DNA of 64,000 nucleotides, taken from assembly GCF_017873335.1 (NCBI RefSeq), contig NZ_JAGGKB010000001.1, positions 1 through 64,000 of the forward strand, given 5' to 3'. The first letter of the stretch is position 1; the number at the start of each line of letters is the position of its first letter. A program made the position numbers and the translations under genes. Of this stretch, positions 8,760 to 18,215 are shown piece after piece. The stretch comes from Thermococcus stetteri. GTDB taxonomy: Archaea; Methanobacteriota_B; Thermococci; Thermococcales; Thermococcaceae. The notes beneath the pieces are model-generated. The model was not told the DNA's origin. It saw only the letters and a list, made by a program, of their open reading frames with translations, and made no database searches.

Positions 8760-9779
8760 GTGACGATAGTTATCAACATGCGAGAGGGTCTGGACGAGAG
8801 GAAGATAAAGGTAGCTGCGAGGCTAATCCTCGAGGGAAAGCTCGTGGCGTTTCCGACCGAGACCGTTTACGGCCTCGGCGCGGATGCCCTGAACGAGAAC
8901 GCCGTTAGGAGAATATTTGAGGCCAAAGGAAGACCAGCAGACAACCCTCTGATAATCCACATAGCCAGCATTAGCGATCTGGAGAAAGTTGCCAGGGAAG
9001 TACCGGAGAAGGCAAAGCTCCTCGCCGAGAAGTTCTGGCCGGGACCTCTAACCCTCGTCCTCCCAAAGAGGAGAGAAGTACCCCTGGTTACGACAGGAGG
9101 GCTCGACACGGTCGCCGTGAGGATGCCATCTCACCCGATAGCACTTGCCCTGATCAAGGCAAGCACTCCCCTCGCGGCCCCCTCAGCCAACATAAGCGGG
9201 AAGCCCAGCCCAACTTCTGCCGAACACGTGATAGATGACTTCTACGGAAAAATCGAGGGGATAATAGACGGCGGCGAGACCTGGATCGGCGTTGAATCAA
9301 CAGTCATTGACGTGACAGAAGAACCTCCAGTGCTACTGAGGCCTGGAGGTATTCCCGTAGAGGAGATAGAAAGGGTCATCGGGCCCGTCAGGATACACCC
9401 CGCGGTCAAGGGCAAGAACGCAGACCTCGCAAAGGCTCCTGGAATGAAGTACAAGCACTACGCCCCAAACGCGAGCGTGGTAGTTGTCGAAGGAGAACCA
9501 GAGAAGAGGAAAAAGAAGATCCGTGAGCTTGTGGAGGAGTACAGGGAAAGGGGCTACCGGGTCGGAGTAATGGCAACCGTTGAGGTTGAGGCCGACGAGT
9601 TCTACCCCCTCGGAAAAACTCCAGAGGAAGTAGCAAGGAACCTGTTTAAAGCACTCCGGGAACTTGACAGGCGGGGGGTAGACGTAATAATAGCCGAGGG
9701 GGTTGAAGAACGAGGGATCGGGCTTGCTGTGATGAACCGGCTGAGAAAAGCGGCGGGATATCGAGTTATTAGGGCATAG
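8760..9779 (+). CDS. sua5: Threonylcarbamoyl-AMP synthase, Sua5 type
   Basis: The protein has an N-terminal YrdC domain (FPTETVYGLGADA, KRREVPLVTTGG, APSANISGKPSPT) and a C-terminal Sua5 domain with the linker APGMKYKHYAP. The enzyme makes threonylcarbamoyl-adenylate from threonine, bicarbonate and ATP for t6A37 of ANN-decoding tRNAs. The 339-residue length is that of Sua5 and not of the short TsaC. The start is probably GTG 8760 (VTIVINM), with GGTGAGG just upstream; the frame is open further 5' to a TTG at 8727 with no site. Confidence 0.95.
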   Translation: MTIVINMREGLDERKIKVAARLILEGKLVAFPTETVYGLGADALNENAVRRIFEAKGRPADNPLIIHIASISDLEKVAREVPEKAKLLAEKFWPGPLTLVLPKRREVPLVTTGGLDTVAVRMPSHPIALALIKASTPLAAPSANISGKPSPTSAEHVIDDFYGKIEGIIDGGETWIGVESTVIDVTEEPPVLLRPGGIPVEEIERVIGPVRIHPAVKGKNADLAKAPGMKYKHYAPNASVVVVEGEPEKRKKKIRELVEEYRERGYRVGVMATVEVEADEFYPLGKTPEEVARNLFKALRELDRRGVDVIIAEGVEERGIGLAVMNRLRKAAGYRVIRA

Positions 9780-9857
9780 GCAACACTTAAATATTGGCTT
9801 GAAAAATACTTTACCAAGTATCAATTTACCAATACACGGTCACCTGAGGTGAGAGAG

Positions 9858-11030
9858 TTGGATTTACTAGGAAGCACTCCGCCCGAGGAGATAGAGGAGA
9901 TCGGGTTTAAATACGTGGAGTCTGGTAAGATAAAAGAGGGGCTAAAGTTAATCCTCCGAGCGGCCCAGAAGTACGAGGAAAAGGGGAACTACGAGGACGC
10001 TGCAAGACTTTTCAGATACATCGGGAGTTATCTAGCGAAAAAAGCCTCATCCGAAAAGGCCAGGCCCTATCTTCTCAAGGCCGCTTCGCTCTATATACGC
10101 CTAGTTGAGGAGGAGATCTCAAAGCCAGATGTAGACCTGGATGCCCTTGATCAGTACACCCTGAGCGTCCTTGAGGTATTCGCAACCACTGGGGACTCCC
10201 AGTTCTTAACAAAATACGGGATAAAGTTCGCCAGTATTTATGAAGAGCTCGGCTCCTCCTTTGAGAACATGTACGACTTAAAAGCAGCGTTGAGGGTGTA
10301 TGAATCAGCTTTTCACTACTACAAGATAGCAAACAGCATTGAAGACGCAAAACGGATTGCAAACAAACTGGTTGATGTATACAGCAAGTTAACCGAAGAG
10401 CTAATCGAGAATAAGCAGTTCGAAGAGGCCGGGGACGCCTTCTGGAACCTGGCCAAGTACATAAGGATACTCTTTGGCCATGACGAGCACTACATCGAGA
10501 TGATGGACACGGCCGCCAGCAACTACGAGAGAGCTAGCAAGATGGCATACTCAGAAGGAGACCTAGATCGCACCACAAGCAATTTGGTGAAGGCCCAGTA
10601 CGCCTACCTCCTGGCCGAGAACTCCGGAAGGGCAAAGCTTGTTGGCATCAACGCAATAAGAATGCTGAACCAGGTCATAGGCACTTATAGAACAGCGGGT
10701 GACGATAAGAACACTGCGCGGAAGCTTATGGAACTCACCAAAGCACTGCTGGGGATTGGAAAGTACGAGGAGGCTATAAACAGCTACAAGGAAGTTATTA
10801 ACCTAGACTCCGGCATCCTTTACAAGATCGACATACGGCATTCCCTCCTCCAGGTGTACATTGCCGAAAACGGGGTATATGACCTCCTCGACATTGTAGA
10901 GATCGTTGATTTCTACGTAAGCAGAAAGAGACCAGCCCACGCCTATGAGCTACTGATAAAAGTCCTTGAGAGCACTGAAATGCTGAGCAAGATAAACAGA
11001 AAAATATTGGAAGCAGAGGGGTACTACTAA
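9858..11030 (+). CDS. TPR/helical-repeat protein
   Basis: About 390 residues are almost entirely alpha-helical, with recurring TPR-like pairs such as AAQKYEEKGNYEDAARLF, YYKIANSIEDAKRIANKL, KALLGIGKYEEAINSYK. No enzyme motif, signal peptide or membrane span is visible, so it is probably a cytoplasmic scaffold; it loosely recalls SNAP-like helical solenoids. GAGGTGA at 9846-9852 points to TTG 9858 as the start, six codons into LDLLGS, and makes GTG 9849 unlikely. A TATA-like stretch lies in the AT-rich gap before it. I do not recognise a specific function. Confidence 0.78.
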   Translation: MDLLGSTPPEEIEEIGFKYVESGKIKEGLKLILRAAQKYEEKGNYEDAARLFRYIGSYLAKKASSEKARPYLLKAASLYIRLVEEEISKPDVDLDALDQYTLSVLEVFATTGDSQFLTKYGIKFASIYEELGSSFENMYDLKAALRVYESAFHYYKIANSIEDAKRIANKLVDVYSKLTEELIENKQFEEAGDAFWNLAKYIRILFGHDEHYIEMMDTAASNYERASKMAYSEGDLDRTTSNLVKAQYAYLLAENSGRAKLVGINAIRMLNQVIGTYRTAGDDKNTARKLMELTKALLGIGKYEEAINSYKEVINLDSGILYKIDIRHSLLQVYIAENGVYDLLDIVEIVDFYVSRKRPAHAYELLIKVLESTEMLSKINRKILEAEGYY

Positions 11031-11040
11031 GCCATCAAAA

Positions 11041-11457
11041 TCATCTAAGCTCTGCCCTCGGCAGTGGGATGTGGTACGGAATCCTCATTTCCTTTGCCAT
11101 TACCATCAAGAGCGGTGAAAACTCGCGGTTAAGGAAGTTGATGACCTCAACCACCATTGAACCGTCAAGCTTCTTCTCGTTCTCCCAGGCGTTGAGTATC
11201 TCATCTATCTTGCCCTTCTCGGGCGGAAGGTACAGCAGGGAGCCCTCTAAGGTAGCCTTTGCTATCTCCGGGTTGTATTCGACGACAAAGGAGAACAGGA
11301 CTTCCACGGCGTTGGTTTTGCCGGTGGGCATTCTGAGCTCACCGAGCCTGACTTCTCTTATCTGTGGAGTCAGCCTGACCTGGATTTCACCCTGGGGGAG
11401 GACATCAACGAGTTTTTCCATTCCAATCTTCTTCAGGTTGTAACCCAATATTGCCAT
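11041..11457 (-). CDS. Hypothetical protein, possibly SecB-like fold
   Basis: The 138-residue protein has several predicted beta strands (EIQVRLTPQIREVRLGEL, EVLFSFVVEYN, ATLEGSLLYL) followed by two helices and a C-terminal IPYHIPLP. That strand-then-helix order, with a hydrophobic segment before a proline-rich tail (NREFSPLLMVMAKEMRIP), is reminiscent of SecB chaperones, for which an archaeal homologue has been described in Methanocaldococcus. The similarity is pattern-level only. The gene is convergent with the TPR gene, 10 bp away, and has GAGGTGATAG before ATG 11457. Confidence 0.7.
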   Translation of the reverse strand: MAILGYNLKKIGMEKLVDVLPQGEIQVRLTPQIREVRLGELRMPTGKTNAVEVLFSFVVEYNPEIAKATLEGSLLYLPPEKGKIDEILNAWENEKKLDGSMVVEVINFLNREFSPLLMVMAKEMRIPYHIPLPRAELR

Positions 11458-11547
11458 TTTCTATCACCTCAAACATATCCAGAGTGGCAGTTTAAAACAT
11501 TATCGGTGAAAAGGCTCTTATACATGATCAATAACAGAGTTACAGTC

Positions 11548-12252
11548 ATGGCGAGGGAAAAAGTCGTCAGAATCTGGGACGAGAGAGAAGTTGTGTACTC
11601 CCCAAAGAGGTGGCGCTACCTCTGGGAGAAGCGCGAAAAGGCCTTAGAGATCATGGAGAGGCTGAGGGACTTTGACCCGCTCCTCTACGGGAGCGTGGCG
11701 AGGGGAGACGTCAGGAAGGACAGCGACATAGACATCTTCATCCCGATAAAGGTTCCGAGCTATCTCATCGAGCTGGCCCTTGAAGGCCTCGTGAGGAGGA
11801 GAAAGATAGTAATGGCCACTCCCTGGCACCTGATAAAGGGAGTTATCGAGATAGACGAGGAGACGACCGTCACATTCCCCCTGCTCGAGCCGACGGACAG
11901 GGAGCTTGAGTTCTACCGCTGGGGAGGGGCAATCGACCTCTGGGGCGTCAAGACGAAGGAGAGGGTTCCAGGGGTGAACAAGAAGCTCATCCTCATAATC
12001 CCGATGGAGAGGGGGCACATTGAGAGGGAAGTCGTCGGGAGGGAGCCGGAAGTTGCGAAAATCCTCGGGGTGAGTGTTGACATCGTCCTAGAAAGGGTTC
12101 ATGTCCTTACGAGGAGGGACAGCATTGGGAGGACTGGGATATACATCAACGAGGAAGTCCCGGACTGGATGAGCTTCGAGGAGGCCCTGAAGATCATAGC
12201 GGATAGAGACCCCAACGTGAGGAGAAAGGTGAGGGAGAGGGGAGGAGTCTAA
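11548..12252 (+). CDS. Nucleotidyltransferase-domain protein
   Basis: The 234-residue protein has the pol-beta-type nucleotidyltransferase signature YGSVARGDVRKDSDIDIF (about residues 48-65) with the GS and DXD metal-binding acids. The rest, with LIIPMERGHIEREVVGR, is a separate C-terminal region specific to archaeal homologues. The substrate is unknown; relatives modify nucleic acids, proteins or small molecules. A BRE/TATA-like AAAAGGCTCTTATAC at about 11509-11522 lies one promoter length before ATG 11548, so the mRNA is probably leaderless and the frame upstream is not coding. The last four bases overlap the convergent ATPase gene. Confidence 0.85.
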   Translation: MAREKVVRIWDEREVVYSPKRWRYLWEKREKALEIMERLRDFDPLLYGSVARGDVRKDSDIDIFIPIKVPSYLIELALEGLVRRRKIVMATPWHLIKGVIEIDEETTVTFPLLEPTDRELEFYRWGGAIDLWGVKTKERVPGVNKKLILIIPMERGHIEREVVGREPEVAKILGVSVDIVLERVHVLTRRDSIGRTGIYINEEVPDWMSFEEALKIIADRDPNVRRKVRERGGV

Positions 12253-13519
12253 AGAAGCCAGCGGGAAAGGGGGAGCACCTCTACCCTTCTCCCATCAACC
12301 TCAAAGGTCTCCCTCTGCCCGAAGGTTAGAACCTTCAGTTCGTCAATGCCGAGGGCTTTTCCGGCCTCAAGAAGCGGGCGGAGCTCCCTTTCCCTATTTA
12401 ATGGGTGGAGCTCGTAAGTTACCTGGATTGCCTCCCCACCTGCGAGGAAGTCCACCTCACCCCTATTACCTGGATAGTAAAAAAGATCTTCCCCCGGGAC
12501 AAACCCCCTTCTCAGAAGCTCCGTAAAGACGAGGTTCTCCATGAGCCTCCTCATGTCCGTGACACCGAGTATCCTGAGAAGCCCGTTGTCAACGAGGTAC
12601 GGCTTGAATCCGAGAAGCTCGGCCTTTTTGTAGGACTTCGTGTAGGGCGGGAGGCGGTAGAGCACGAAAGCGTCCGATAGGTACTCCAGGTAGTCGGCAA
12701 GGGTTCCCTTCCCAGTTTTCACTCCGAGGCTTTTGAGGGTGGAGTACGCCTTTGAGAGCGTCATGGGGCTCGAACGGGCGAGCATCTTGAGGAGCAACCT
12801 CAGTGCAGAGATGTTCCTGATCTCCCACCTTTCCACGATGTCCAGGTAAATGGCCAGATCCAGTATGCTCCTCAGCACCTCTGCCCTGATCCCAGGGTTG
12901 AAAACGGCCTCTGAGTAGCCTCCCCACTCGAGGTATTCCCTAAGGAGGGCCATCAGCTCTGCCTTTTCTGCCGTGGAAGAGTACTTCAGGGGTTTCTTTC
13001 CTCTCGCCCTGAGGAACTCCCCAAAGGAGAAGGGAAGCACCTTCACCGAAACAGACCTCCCCCTGAGCTGGGTGGCTATCTCCTTCGAGAGGAGCTTTGA
13101 GGAGGAGCCGGAGACGAAAACGCTGTTCCCAAAGTCAAGGAGGTAGCGAACGAACCTCTCCCAGCCAGGGGCGTTCTGGACTTCGTCGAGGAAGAAGTAC
13201 CTCCTCTCTTCTGCATCCTCGGGGTACATTTCGTTCAGTACCTCCAGAAAGACCATCAAATCGTCGAGGGTTGCCCCGGTAAGCCTCGGGTCTTCAAGGT
13301 TGATGTAGACTACCCTCCTCTCCGGAATCCCCGAGTCTACGAGTGCTTTCATCGTTTGAAACATTAAGAAGGTCTTACCGGCCCTCCGCGGCCCAATAAT
13401 GGCAACAGCTAACCCGGTCTCTGGAACCGGCACTTCAACGTCCCTCTTTATCCTCCTCCAATGAGCCTCCGGTAGTCGAGAACTACCTCGCCCCAGGTCT
13501 CCCTCTCTATCATCTTCAT
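12249..13519 (-). pseudogene. AAA/DUF4143 ATPase interrupted by a frameshift near its N terminus
   Basis: The main frame (12249-13433) encodes Walker A GPRRAGKTF, Walker B YFFLDEVQN, SGSSSKLLS and a C-terminal DUF4143 region with the nuclease-like EVDFLAGGEAIQVTYE; these ATPases are common accessory genes in Thermococcales. It lacks a proper start. Upstream, another frame from ATG 13519 reads MKMIERETWGEVVLDYRRLIGGG and stops at TAA 13448-13450. Shifting back one base there joins the two without loss (IGGG then IKRDVEVPVPE), which is the natural N terminus. A single base appears to be missing near 13450. A TATA-like ACTTATGTA sits upstream of 13519. It may be a real pseudogene or a sequencing error. 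Confidence 0.82.
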
Positions 13520-13667
13520 TACTTGTACCACATATAGAACGAGGCTACATAAGTCTTTGGATCGTGTATAGACCAAGGCTAGCTTCCATCACTACTCCAA
13601 GAGAAAGAGTAAATTTCCACGACAACTTCTCCGGAAGAACTGAAAAAAGAGCTTGAAAGGGAGTAGC

Positions 13668-15035
13668 TCACTCCCCACAGCACTTCTCCTTCATGTGGGC
13701 CGGCAGTATCTCCTTGAAGCCCGTGTACTTCCAGAGGGCCTTCGGGAGCTTTACAACTCCTTCTTCCGTCTGGTGGTTCTCGAGGATGGCCACGATTGCC
13801 CTCGAAGTGGCTATCGCCGTCGAGTTGAGCGTGTGCACGAACTTCGGCTTCTCGTGGGTCTTGTCGCGGAAGCGGATGTTAAGCCTCCTCGCCTGCCAGT
13901 CTGTACAGTTGCTGGCCGAAACAACCTCCCTGAACTTGCCCTGGCCGGCCATCCATGCCTCTATGTCGTACTTCTTGGCGGCGACGTAGCCCAGATCGCC
14001 GGTGCAGATGTTCACGACGCGGTAGGGTATCTCCAGTGCCTGGAAGAGCTCCTCAGCGTTGGCTATTATCTTCTCGTGCCAGTCCCAGCTCTCCTCCGGC
14101 CTCGAATAGACGAACTGCTCGACCTTGTGGAACTGGTGGACGCGGAAGATGCCTTTCGTGTCCTTTCCAGCGGTTCCGGCCTCCTTCCTGAAGCACGGGC
14201 TTACGCCGACGTAGAGGAGCGGTAGGTCCTTCCCGTCAAGGATTTCGTTGGCGTGCATACCTGCGAGCGGGTGTTCAGCGGTGGGGATGAGGTAGAGGTC
14301 TTCGCCCTCGACCTTGTAGATGACCTCCTCGAAGTCGTCGAAGGTCGTTGCTCCTTCCTCAACAAACCTGCGCACCATGTAGGGCGGGATAACAGGGGTG
14401 AAGCCCTTCTCGATGAGCCTGTCAAGGGCAAAGCGTATCAGCGCCAGATCAAGAATGACGAGCTCGTTGAGGAGGTAGTAGAACCTGGCACCGCTCACCT
14501 TTGCGGCCCTCTCGAGGTCAGCACCGCGGAGGAGTTCGAGCATGTCAACGTGGAGCCTCGGCCTCCAGCTGAGAACCTCGTACTCCATCTTCCCAAGGCT
14601 CTGCTCCTTGAAGGTTTCGAGGAAGCCTTCCCAGACTTTGGCCTTACCCCAGAACCTTATCGGGACGTTGTCCTCGTCGCTCTCACCAACGGGGACGCTC
14701 TCGTGGGTGATGTTTGGTAAGCGCCAGAGATAGTAGTCGATCTTCTTCTTCAGCTCCTCGTTCTCCTTCTCAAGCTCCTCTATCTGCTTAACTATCTCGT
14801 TGCTCCTCGCGAGAAGGTCGTCTATCGGCTCTCCAGCCTTCTTCCTCTTGCCTATCTGCACCGCCAGCTGGTTGCGCTCCTTCCTCAGCTGGTTGATCTT
14901 CTTCAGGTTCTCGCGCCACCTCTTGTCGAGTTCGAGGATCTCATCTATCCACTTCAGCTTTTCGGTTTCACCGCGCTTAATCAGGTCCTTTTTGACTATC
15001 TCCGGGTTTTCGCGGATGAGCTTTATATCAAGCAT
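13668..15035 (-). CDS. serS: Seryl-tRNA synthetase
   Basis: The 455-residue protein is a bacterial-type class II SerRS. The N-terminal coiled-coil arm (about 30-100, rich in KKINQLRKERN and IEELEKENEELKKK) holds the long variable arm of tRNA-Ser; motif 2 is FRKEAG with HQFHKVEQF, and motif 3 is NSTAIATSRAIVA. GAGGTGG upstream selects ATG 15035 (MLDIKLIREN); the GTG three codons earlier overlaps that site. The cysteine-containing tail KEKCCGE is unusual. The gene is monocistronic, with a TATA-like region in the short gap before it. Confidence 0.97.
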   Translation of the reverse strand: MLDIKLIRENPEIVKKDLIKRGETEKLKWIDEILELDKRWRENLKKINQLRKERNQLAVQIGKRKKAGEPIDDLLARSNEIVKQIEELEKENEELKKKIDYYLWRLPNITHESVPVGESDEDNVPIRFWGKAKVWEGFLETFKEQSLGKMEYEVLSWRPRLHVDMLELLRGADLERAAKVSGARFYYLLNELVILDLALIRFALDRLIEKGFTPVIPPYMVRRFVEEGATTFDDFEEVIYKVEGEDLYLIPTAEHPLAGMHANEILDGKDLPLLYVGVSPCFRKEAGTAGKDTKGIFRVHQFHKVEQFVYSRPEESWDWHEKIIANAEELFQALEIPYRVVNICTGDLGYVAAKKYDIEAWMAGQGKFREVVSASNCTDWQARRLNIRFRDKTHEKPKFVHTLNSTAIATSRAIVAILENHQTEEGVVKLPKALWKYTGFKEILPAHMKEKCCGE

Positions 15036-15106
15036 GTTCTCCACCTCAACTGAGAAGGGTCTACCTATAAAAAAGGTTTTTGGATAAAATTTTGAAAGGT
15101 AGACAA

Positions 15107-16309
15107 TCAGCCGAAGAGGGTAACCTCAACCTCTTCGCCAGGTTCGAGTATCTCCACCGTTTCTGGAACCTCTATGAATCCGTCAGCATCAACGAAGCTC
15201 GTAACCGCGCCGCTCCCCTTCAAGATGGGCACAGCTTTGTCTCCTTCTATCCTCACCGGGAGGAACTGTCTCCTCCCTTTGACGGAGAAGACCTTGTGGG
15301 CGAGTCTCTTTTTGACTTTCCTTACCTCGGTCTCCCTGCCTATCAGCCTCCTGAGGAGAGAGGCAACGAGGAGAGTGAAGTTCGTCAAACAGCTCGTCGG
15401 ATAGCCTGGAAGCCCGAAGATCGGCTTGCCGTTGATCTCTCCTATTATGGTGGGCTTCCCGGGCTGTATCGCTATCCCGTGGATATAGACCTTACCGAGC
15501 TCCTCTATTATCGAGCTTGTCAGGTCCCTTATCCCGCCGCTCGCACCCCCGCTGAGGAGGACGATATCACAGCACTCAAGTCCCTTGAGTATCAGGCTCT
15601 TTAAGCTCTCACGGTCGTCCCTTGCTATTCCAATGAAGACTGCCTTCCCTCCGAGCTCCCTGACGGCGTCGGTTATAGCTCTCCCGTTTATGTCGTAGAT
15701 TTTGCCAGGTTTAAGCTCTTCTCCGGGGGGAACTATCTCGTTCCCGGTGCTTATCACGGCGACTTTCGGTTTTCTGAACACAGGGACTTGAGAGATACCT
15801 ACAGCTGAGAGGAGAGCGGTCTCCTTGAAGCCCAGCCTCGTTCCACTCTTTAGGAGAAGTTTGCCCTTCGGAATGTCTGTTCCGGCCTTCATGACTCCGA
15901 GACCGGGATAGGCAGGCTTGTAAACGATTATTTCATCCCCTTCCCTATCCACGTCCTCGAACTGGATAACGGCATCGGCTCCCTCTGGAAGGGGTGCACC
16001 CGTGGAGATATAGACGGTCTCACCCTCTTTCAGCTGGATTGAAGGAGTATCTCCAGCGTTTATCTCGCCCACGACCTTCAGCTTAACCGGCTCGCTCTCG
16101 CTCGCCATGAATGTATCCTGGGCACGAACCGCGTAGCCATCAACGGTTGCCCTATCGAACGGGGGGACGTCTATCGGGGACACAACGTCCTCAGCCAGAA
16201 CCCTGCCGAGGGCCTCTCCAAGCGGAACCCTCTCAACCTTCGGCTCAAGATTGAAGGACTCGATGACTTTTATCGCCTCTTCCAGCGGGACAACTTTAAG
16301 GAACGCCAT
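15107..16309 (-). CDS. moeA: Molybdopterin molybdotransferase MoeA
   Basis: The 400-residue protein has the MoeA N-terminal block (PLGEALGRVLAEDV, PPFDRATVDGYAV), the central MoCF-like domain with STGNEIVPPGE, YDINGRAI and LSGGASGGIRD, and a C-terminal beta-barrel. MoeA inserts molybdate or tungstate into the pterin; in Thermococcales tungsten enzymes such as AOR are the main clients. The frame stays open to 16981, but residues before MAFLKVVPLEEA are low-quality and antisense to the next gene, so ATG 16309 with GGTG upstream is taken as the start. Confidence 0.95.
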   Translation of the reverse strand: MAFLKVVPLEEAIKVIESFNLEPKVERVPLGEALGRVLAEDVVSPIDVPPFDRATVDGYAVRAQDTFMASESEPVKLKVVGEINAGDTPSIQLKEGETVYISTGAPLPEGADAVIQFEDVDREGDEIIVYKPAYPGLGVMKAGTDIPKGKLLLKSGTRLGFKETALLSAVGISQVPVFRKPKVAVISTGNEIVPPGEELKPGKIYDINGRAITDAVRELGGKAVFIGIARDDRESLKSLILKGLECCDIVLLSGGASGGIRDLTSSIIEELGKVYIHGIAIQPGKPTIIGEINGKPIFGLPGYPTSCLTNFTLLVASLLRRLIGRETEVRKVKKRLAHKVFSVKGRRQFLPVRIEGDKAVPILKGSGAVTSFVDADGFIEVPETVEILEPGEEVEVTLFG

Positions 16310-16417
16310 TTTCACCACCGGGGTTAATGGTTCCACCGCATATAAATCAATTACGTAAGCAGAAAGGCTTAACAGAACCGCTAAAAAATGATGGCATAAC
16401 CAAAGGCAGGTGAGAGA

Positions 16418-17023
16418 ATGAGGGTCTACCACCTCTACTCGGGCGGCAAGGACTCCAGTCTGGCGGCGTGGATACTGACGAGGATGGGCTACGAGGTCAA
16501 GCTGGTTACGGCGACTTTCGGGACGTTCGATAACTGGAAGTACGCGAGGGAAACGGCCAGGAAGCTCGGCTTCGAGCACGAGGTCATGAAGCTCCCGCGC
16601 GAAATACTCGAACGGGCCACTGAAATGGCGGTTGAAGACGGAAGACCGGGAAGGGCTATCCAGTTCATCCACGAAAAGGCGCTTGAGGCCCTGGCTTCGA
16701 GACCAGAGGTCGAACGGGTGAGCGACGGGACGAGGAGAGATGATAGGGTTCCGTACCTCGACCTGCCAAAGGCACGCTCCCTTGAAGACAGGTTCAACGT
16801 GGCCTACATAAGGCCGCTCCTCGGCCTCGGCTACAGGACGATAAACGAGCTCGTTGAGAGCCTCTTTGAGGTCGAGATAAGGGAGAGCGAGGAGCTTGAG
16901 AAGAGCGACTACGAGGTCGAGCTTAGGCAACTCTTGAGGGAGAGGGGGATTGACCCGCTCTCGATATTCCCGAAAAGGCACTACCAGTCGAGGGTCATGG
17001 GGTGGAGAGAAAGGGCACGATAG
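16418..17023 (+). CDS. PP-loop ATP pyrophosphatase-family protein
   Basis: The N terminus VYHLYSGGKDSSLAAW is a PP-loop of the N-type ATP pyrophosphatase superfamily, which adenylates substrates for thiolation, amidation or ligation. The 201-residue length, with SDGTRRDDRVPYLDL in the second half and no zinc cysteines, fits a group of small archaeal homologues distantly related to asparagine synthetase; the substrate is unknown. GGTGAGAG precedes ATG 16418. It is divergent from moeA and there is no neighbour to suggest a pathway. Confidence 0.82.
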   Translation: MRVYHLYSGGKDSSLAAWILTRMGYEVKLVTATFGTFDNWKYARETARKLGFEHEVMKLPREILERATEMAVEDGRPGRAIQFIHEKALEALASRPEVERVSDGTRRDDRVPYLDLPKARSLEDRFNVAYIRPLLGLGYRTINELVESLFEVEIRESEELEKSDYEVELRQLLRERGIDPLSIFPKRHYQSRVMGWRERAR

Positions 17024-17149
17024 TGAACACGACAGTTGCGCGTCTTAATGGACGTAGAGTAACTCATTTGGCAGTTTGCACTAATCATTGAACCATCCGG
17101 TCCGAAACTCCTTTAATTTCTCCCCCCACATAAGTCCCCGGTGGTGAGA

Positions 17150-18001
17150 ATGAAGATCCACTACGAGTGCTTTGCCTGCGCCGCCAACCAGTGCCAGAGG
17201 ATAGTCGAGATGGGGACAGATGACCTCGAACTGCGGAAGAAGGGCGTCATCGAGGCGGCCAAGCTGATGGCGAACATCAGTGAAGACTCCGTTCCGGCGA
17301 TCTTCGGGAGTGAGGTCTTCCTCGGCGTTTATAAGGTAATAGGCAACGACGACCCGTTCAGAGAGTACAAGGAGCTCTCCAACAGGCTCGCGCAGAGAGT
17401 CGTGAGCGACCTCGAAAAGGAGAGAATAGACCTCAGAACGGCCCTAAAGCTCGCCATCATTGGGAACGTGATAGACTTCGCGGTCGGCTACTCTCCGGAA
17501 AAGATAGAGGATGACGTTAAGGAGATGCTTCAGGAAGAGCTTTACATCGACCATTCAGAGGAGCTTTTTGAGGCCCTCAAAAGCGCGGAGACTCTCCTCT
17601 ACCTAACGGACAACTGCGGGGAGATTTACTTTGACAGGCTGTTCCTGAAAAAGCTCAAAGAGGCCTTCCCGCACCTTGAAATCTACATAGCGGGCAAGGA
17701 AGGGCCGATAATAAACGACGCAACGGTCGAAGACCTGAAGAGGGCTGGCTTCGAGGAGATTGGAAAGGTCGTCTCGACGGGAACGAGGATCGTTGGGGTC
17801 CCGCTTGACAGGGTTTCAGATGAGTTCAGGTCGATCTTTGAGAACGTCGACGTGATAATCGCGAAGGGACAGGGGAACTTTGAGACGCTGAGCAAGATAG
17901 AGGACGAGAGGGTCTTCTACCTGCTCAAGGCGAAGTGCAGGCCGATAGCGAGGGAGCTGGGGGTGCCGCAGGGAGCTATGGTTTGCATAAGGGCTAGGTA
18001 G
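17150..18001 (+). CDS. DUF89/ARMT1-like metal-dependent phosphatase
   Basis: The 283-residue protein matches the archaeal DUF89 family (Pyrococcus PH1575 type): an N-terminal ECFACAANQC cysteine cluster, the motif LYLTDNCGEIYFDRL around 160 that binds the active-site metal, and AKGQGNFETL near 245. Members are metal-dependent phosphatases proposed to remove damaged or excess sugar phosphates. ATG 17150 follows GGTGGTGAGA; the GTG at 17141 lies within that site. The upstream gap holds a T-rich TTTAATTT promoter-like stretch. Confidence 0.88.
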   Translation: MKIHYECFACAANQCQRIVEMGTDDLELRKKGVIEAAKLMANISEDSVPAIFGSEVFLGVYKVIGNDDPFREYKELSNRLAQRVVSDLEKERIDLRTALKLAIIGNVIDFAVGYSPEKIEDDVKEMLQEELYIDHSEELFEALKSAETLLYLTDNCGEIYFDRLFLKKLKEAFPHLEIYIAGKEGPIINDATVEDLKRAGFEEIGKVVSTGTRIVGVPLDRVSDEFRSIFENVDVIIAKGQGNFETLSKIEDERVFYLLKAKCRPIARELGVPQGAMVCIRAR

Positions 18002-18215
18002 GCCGTTTCTCCTCTTTTGATCGACCACATCCGCGAGGGGGTCTTGATGGGACGGAGGAGTTCCTTAGGGGGTTTAGCATTTTCTTCCTGCACACTGGCG
18101 GATGTTGAATGCGATATTAAACGGCCTTCGGAATTGAATAATTCCCCGAGCTAAAGGGGACAAAACCCTAAGTCCTGGACTTCGGTACTTTCTTTAGGGG
18201 GATCATTGTGGCGAA

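Noticed and set aside
13448-13460. Programmed -1 frameshift in the DUF4143 ATPase
   Set aside because: No slippery heptamer or obvious downstream structure, and the family is not known to use recoding; mutation or error is simpler.
16310-16981. N-terminal extension of MoeA by about 220 residues
   Set aside because: It is antisense to the PP-loop gene at 16418 and has no domain; MoeA starts normally at 16309.
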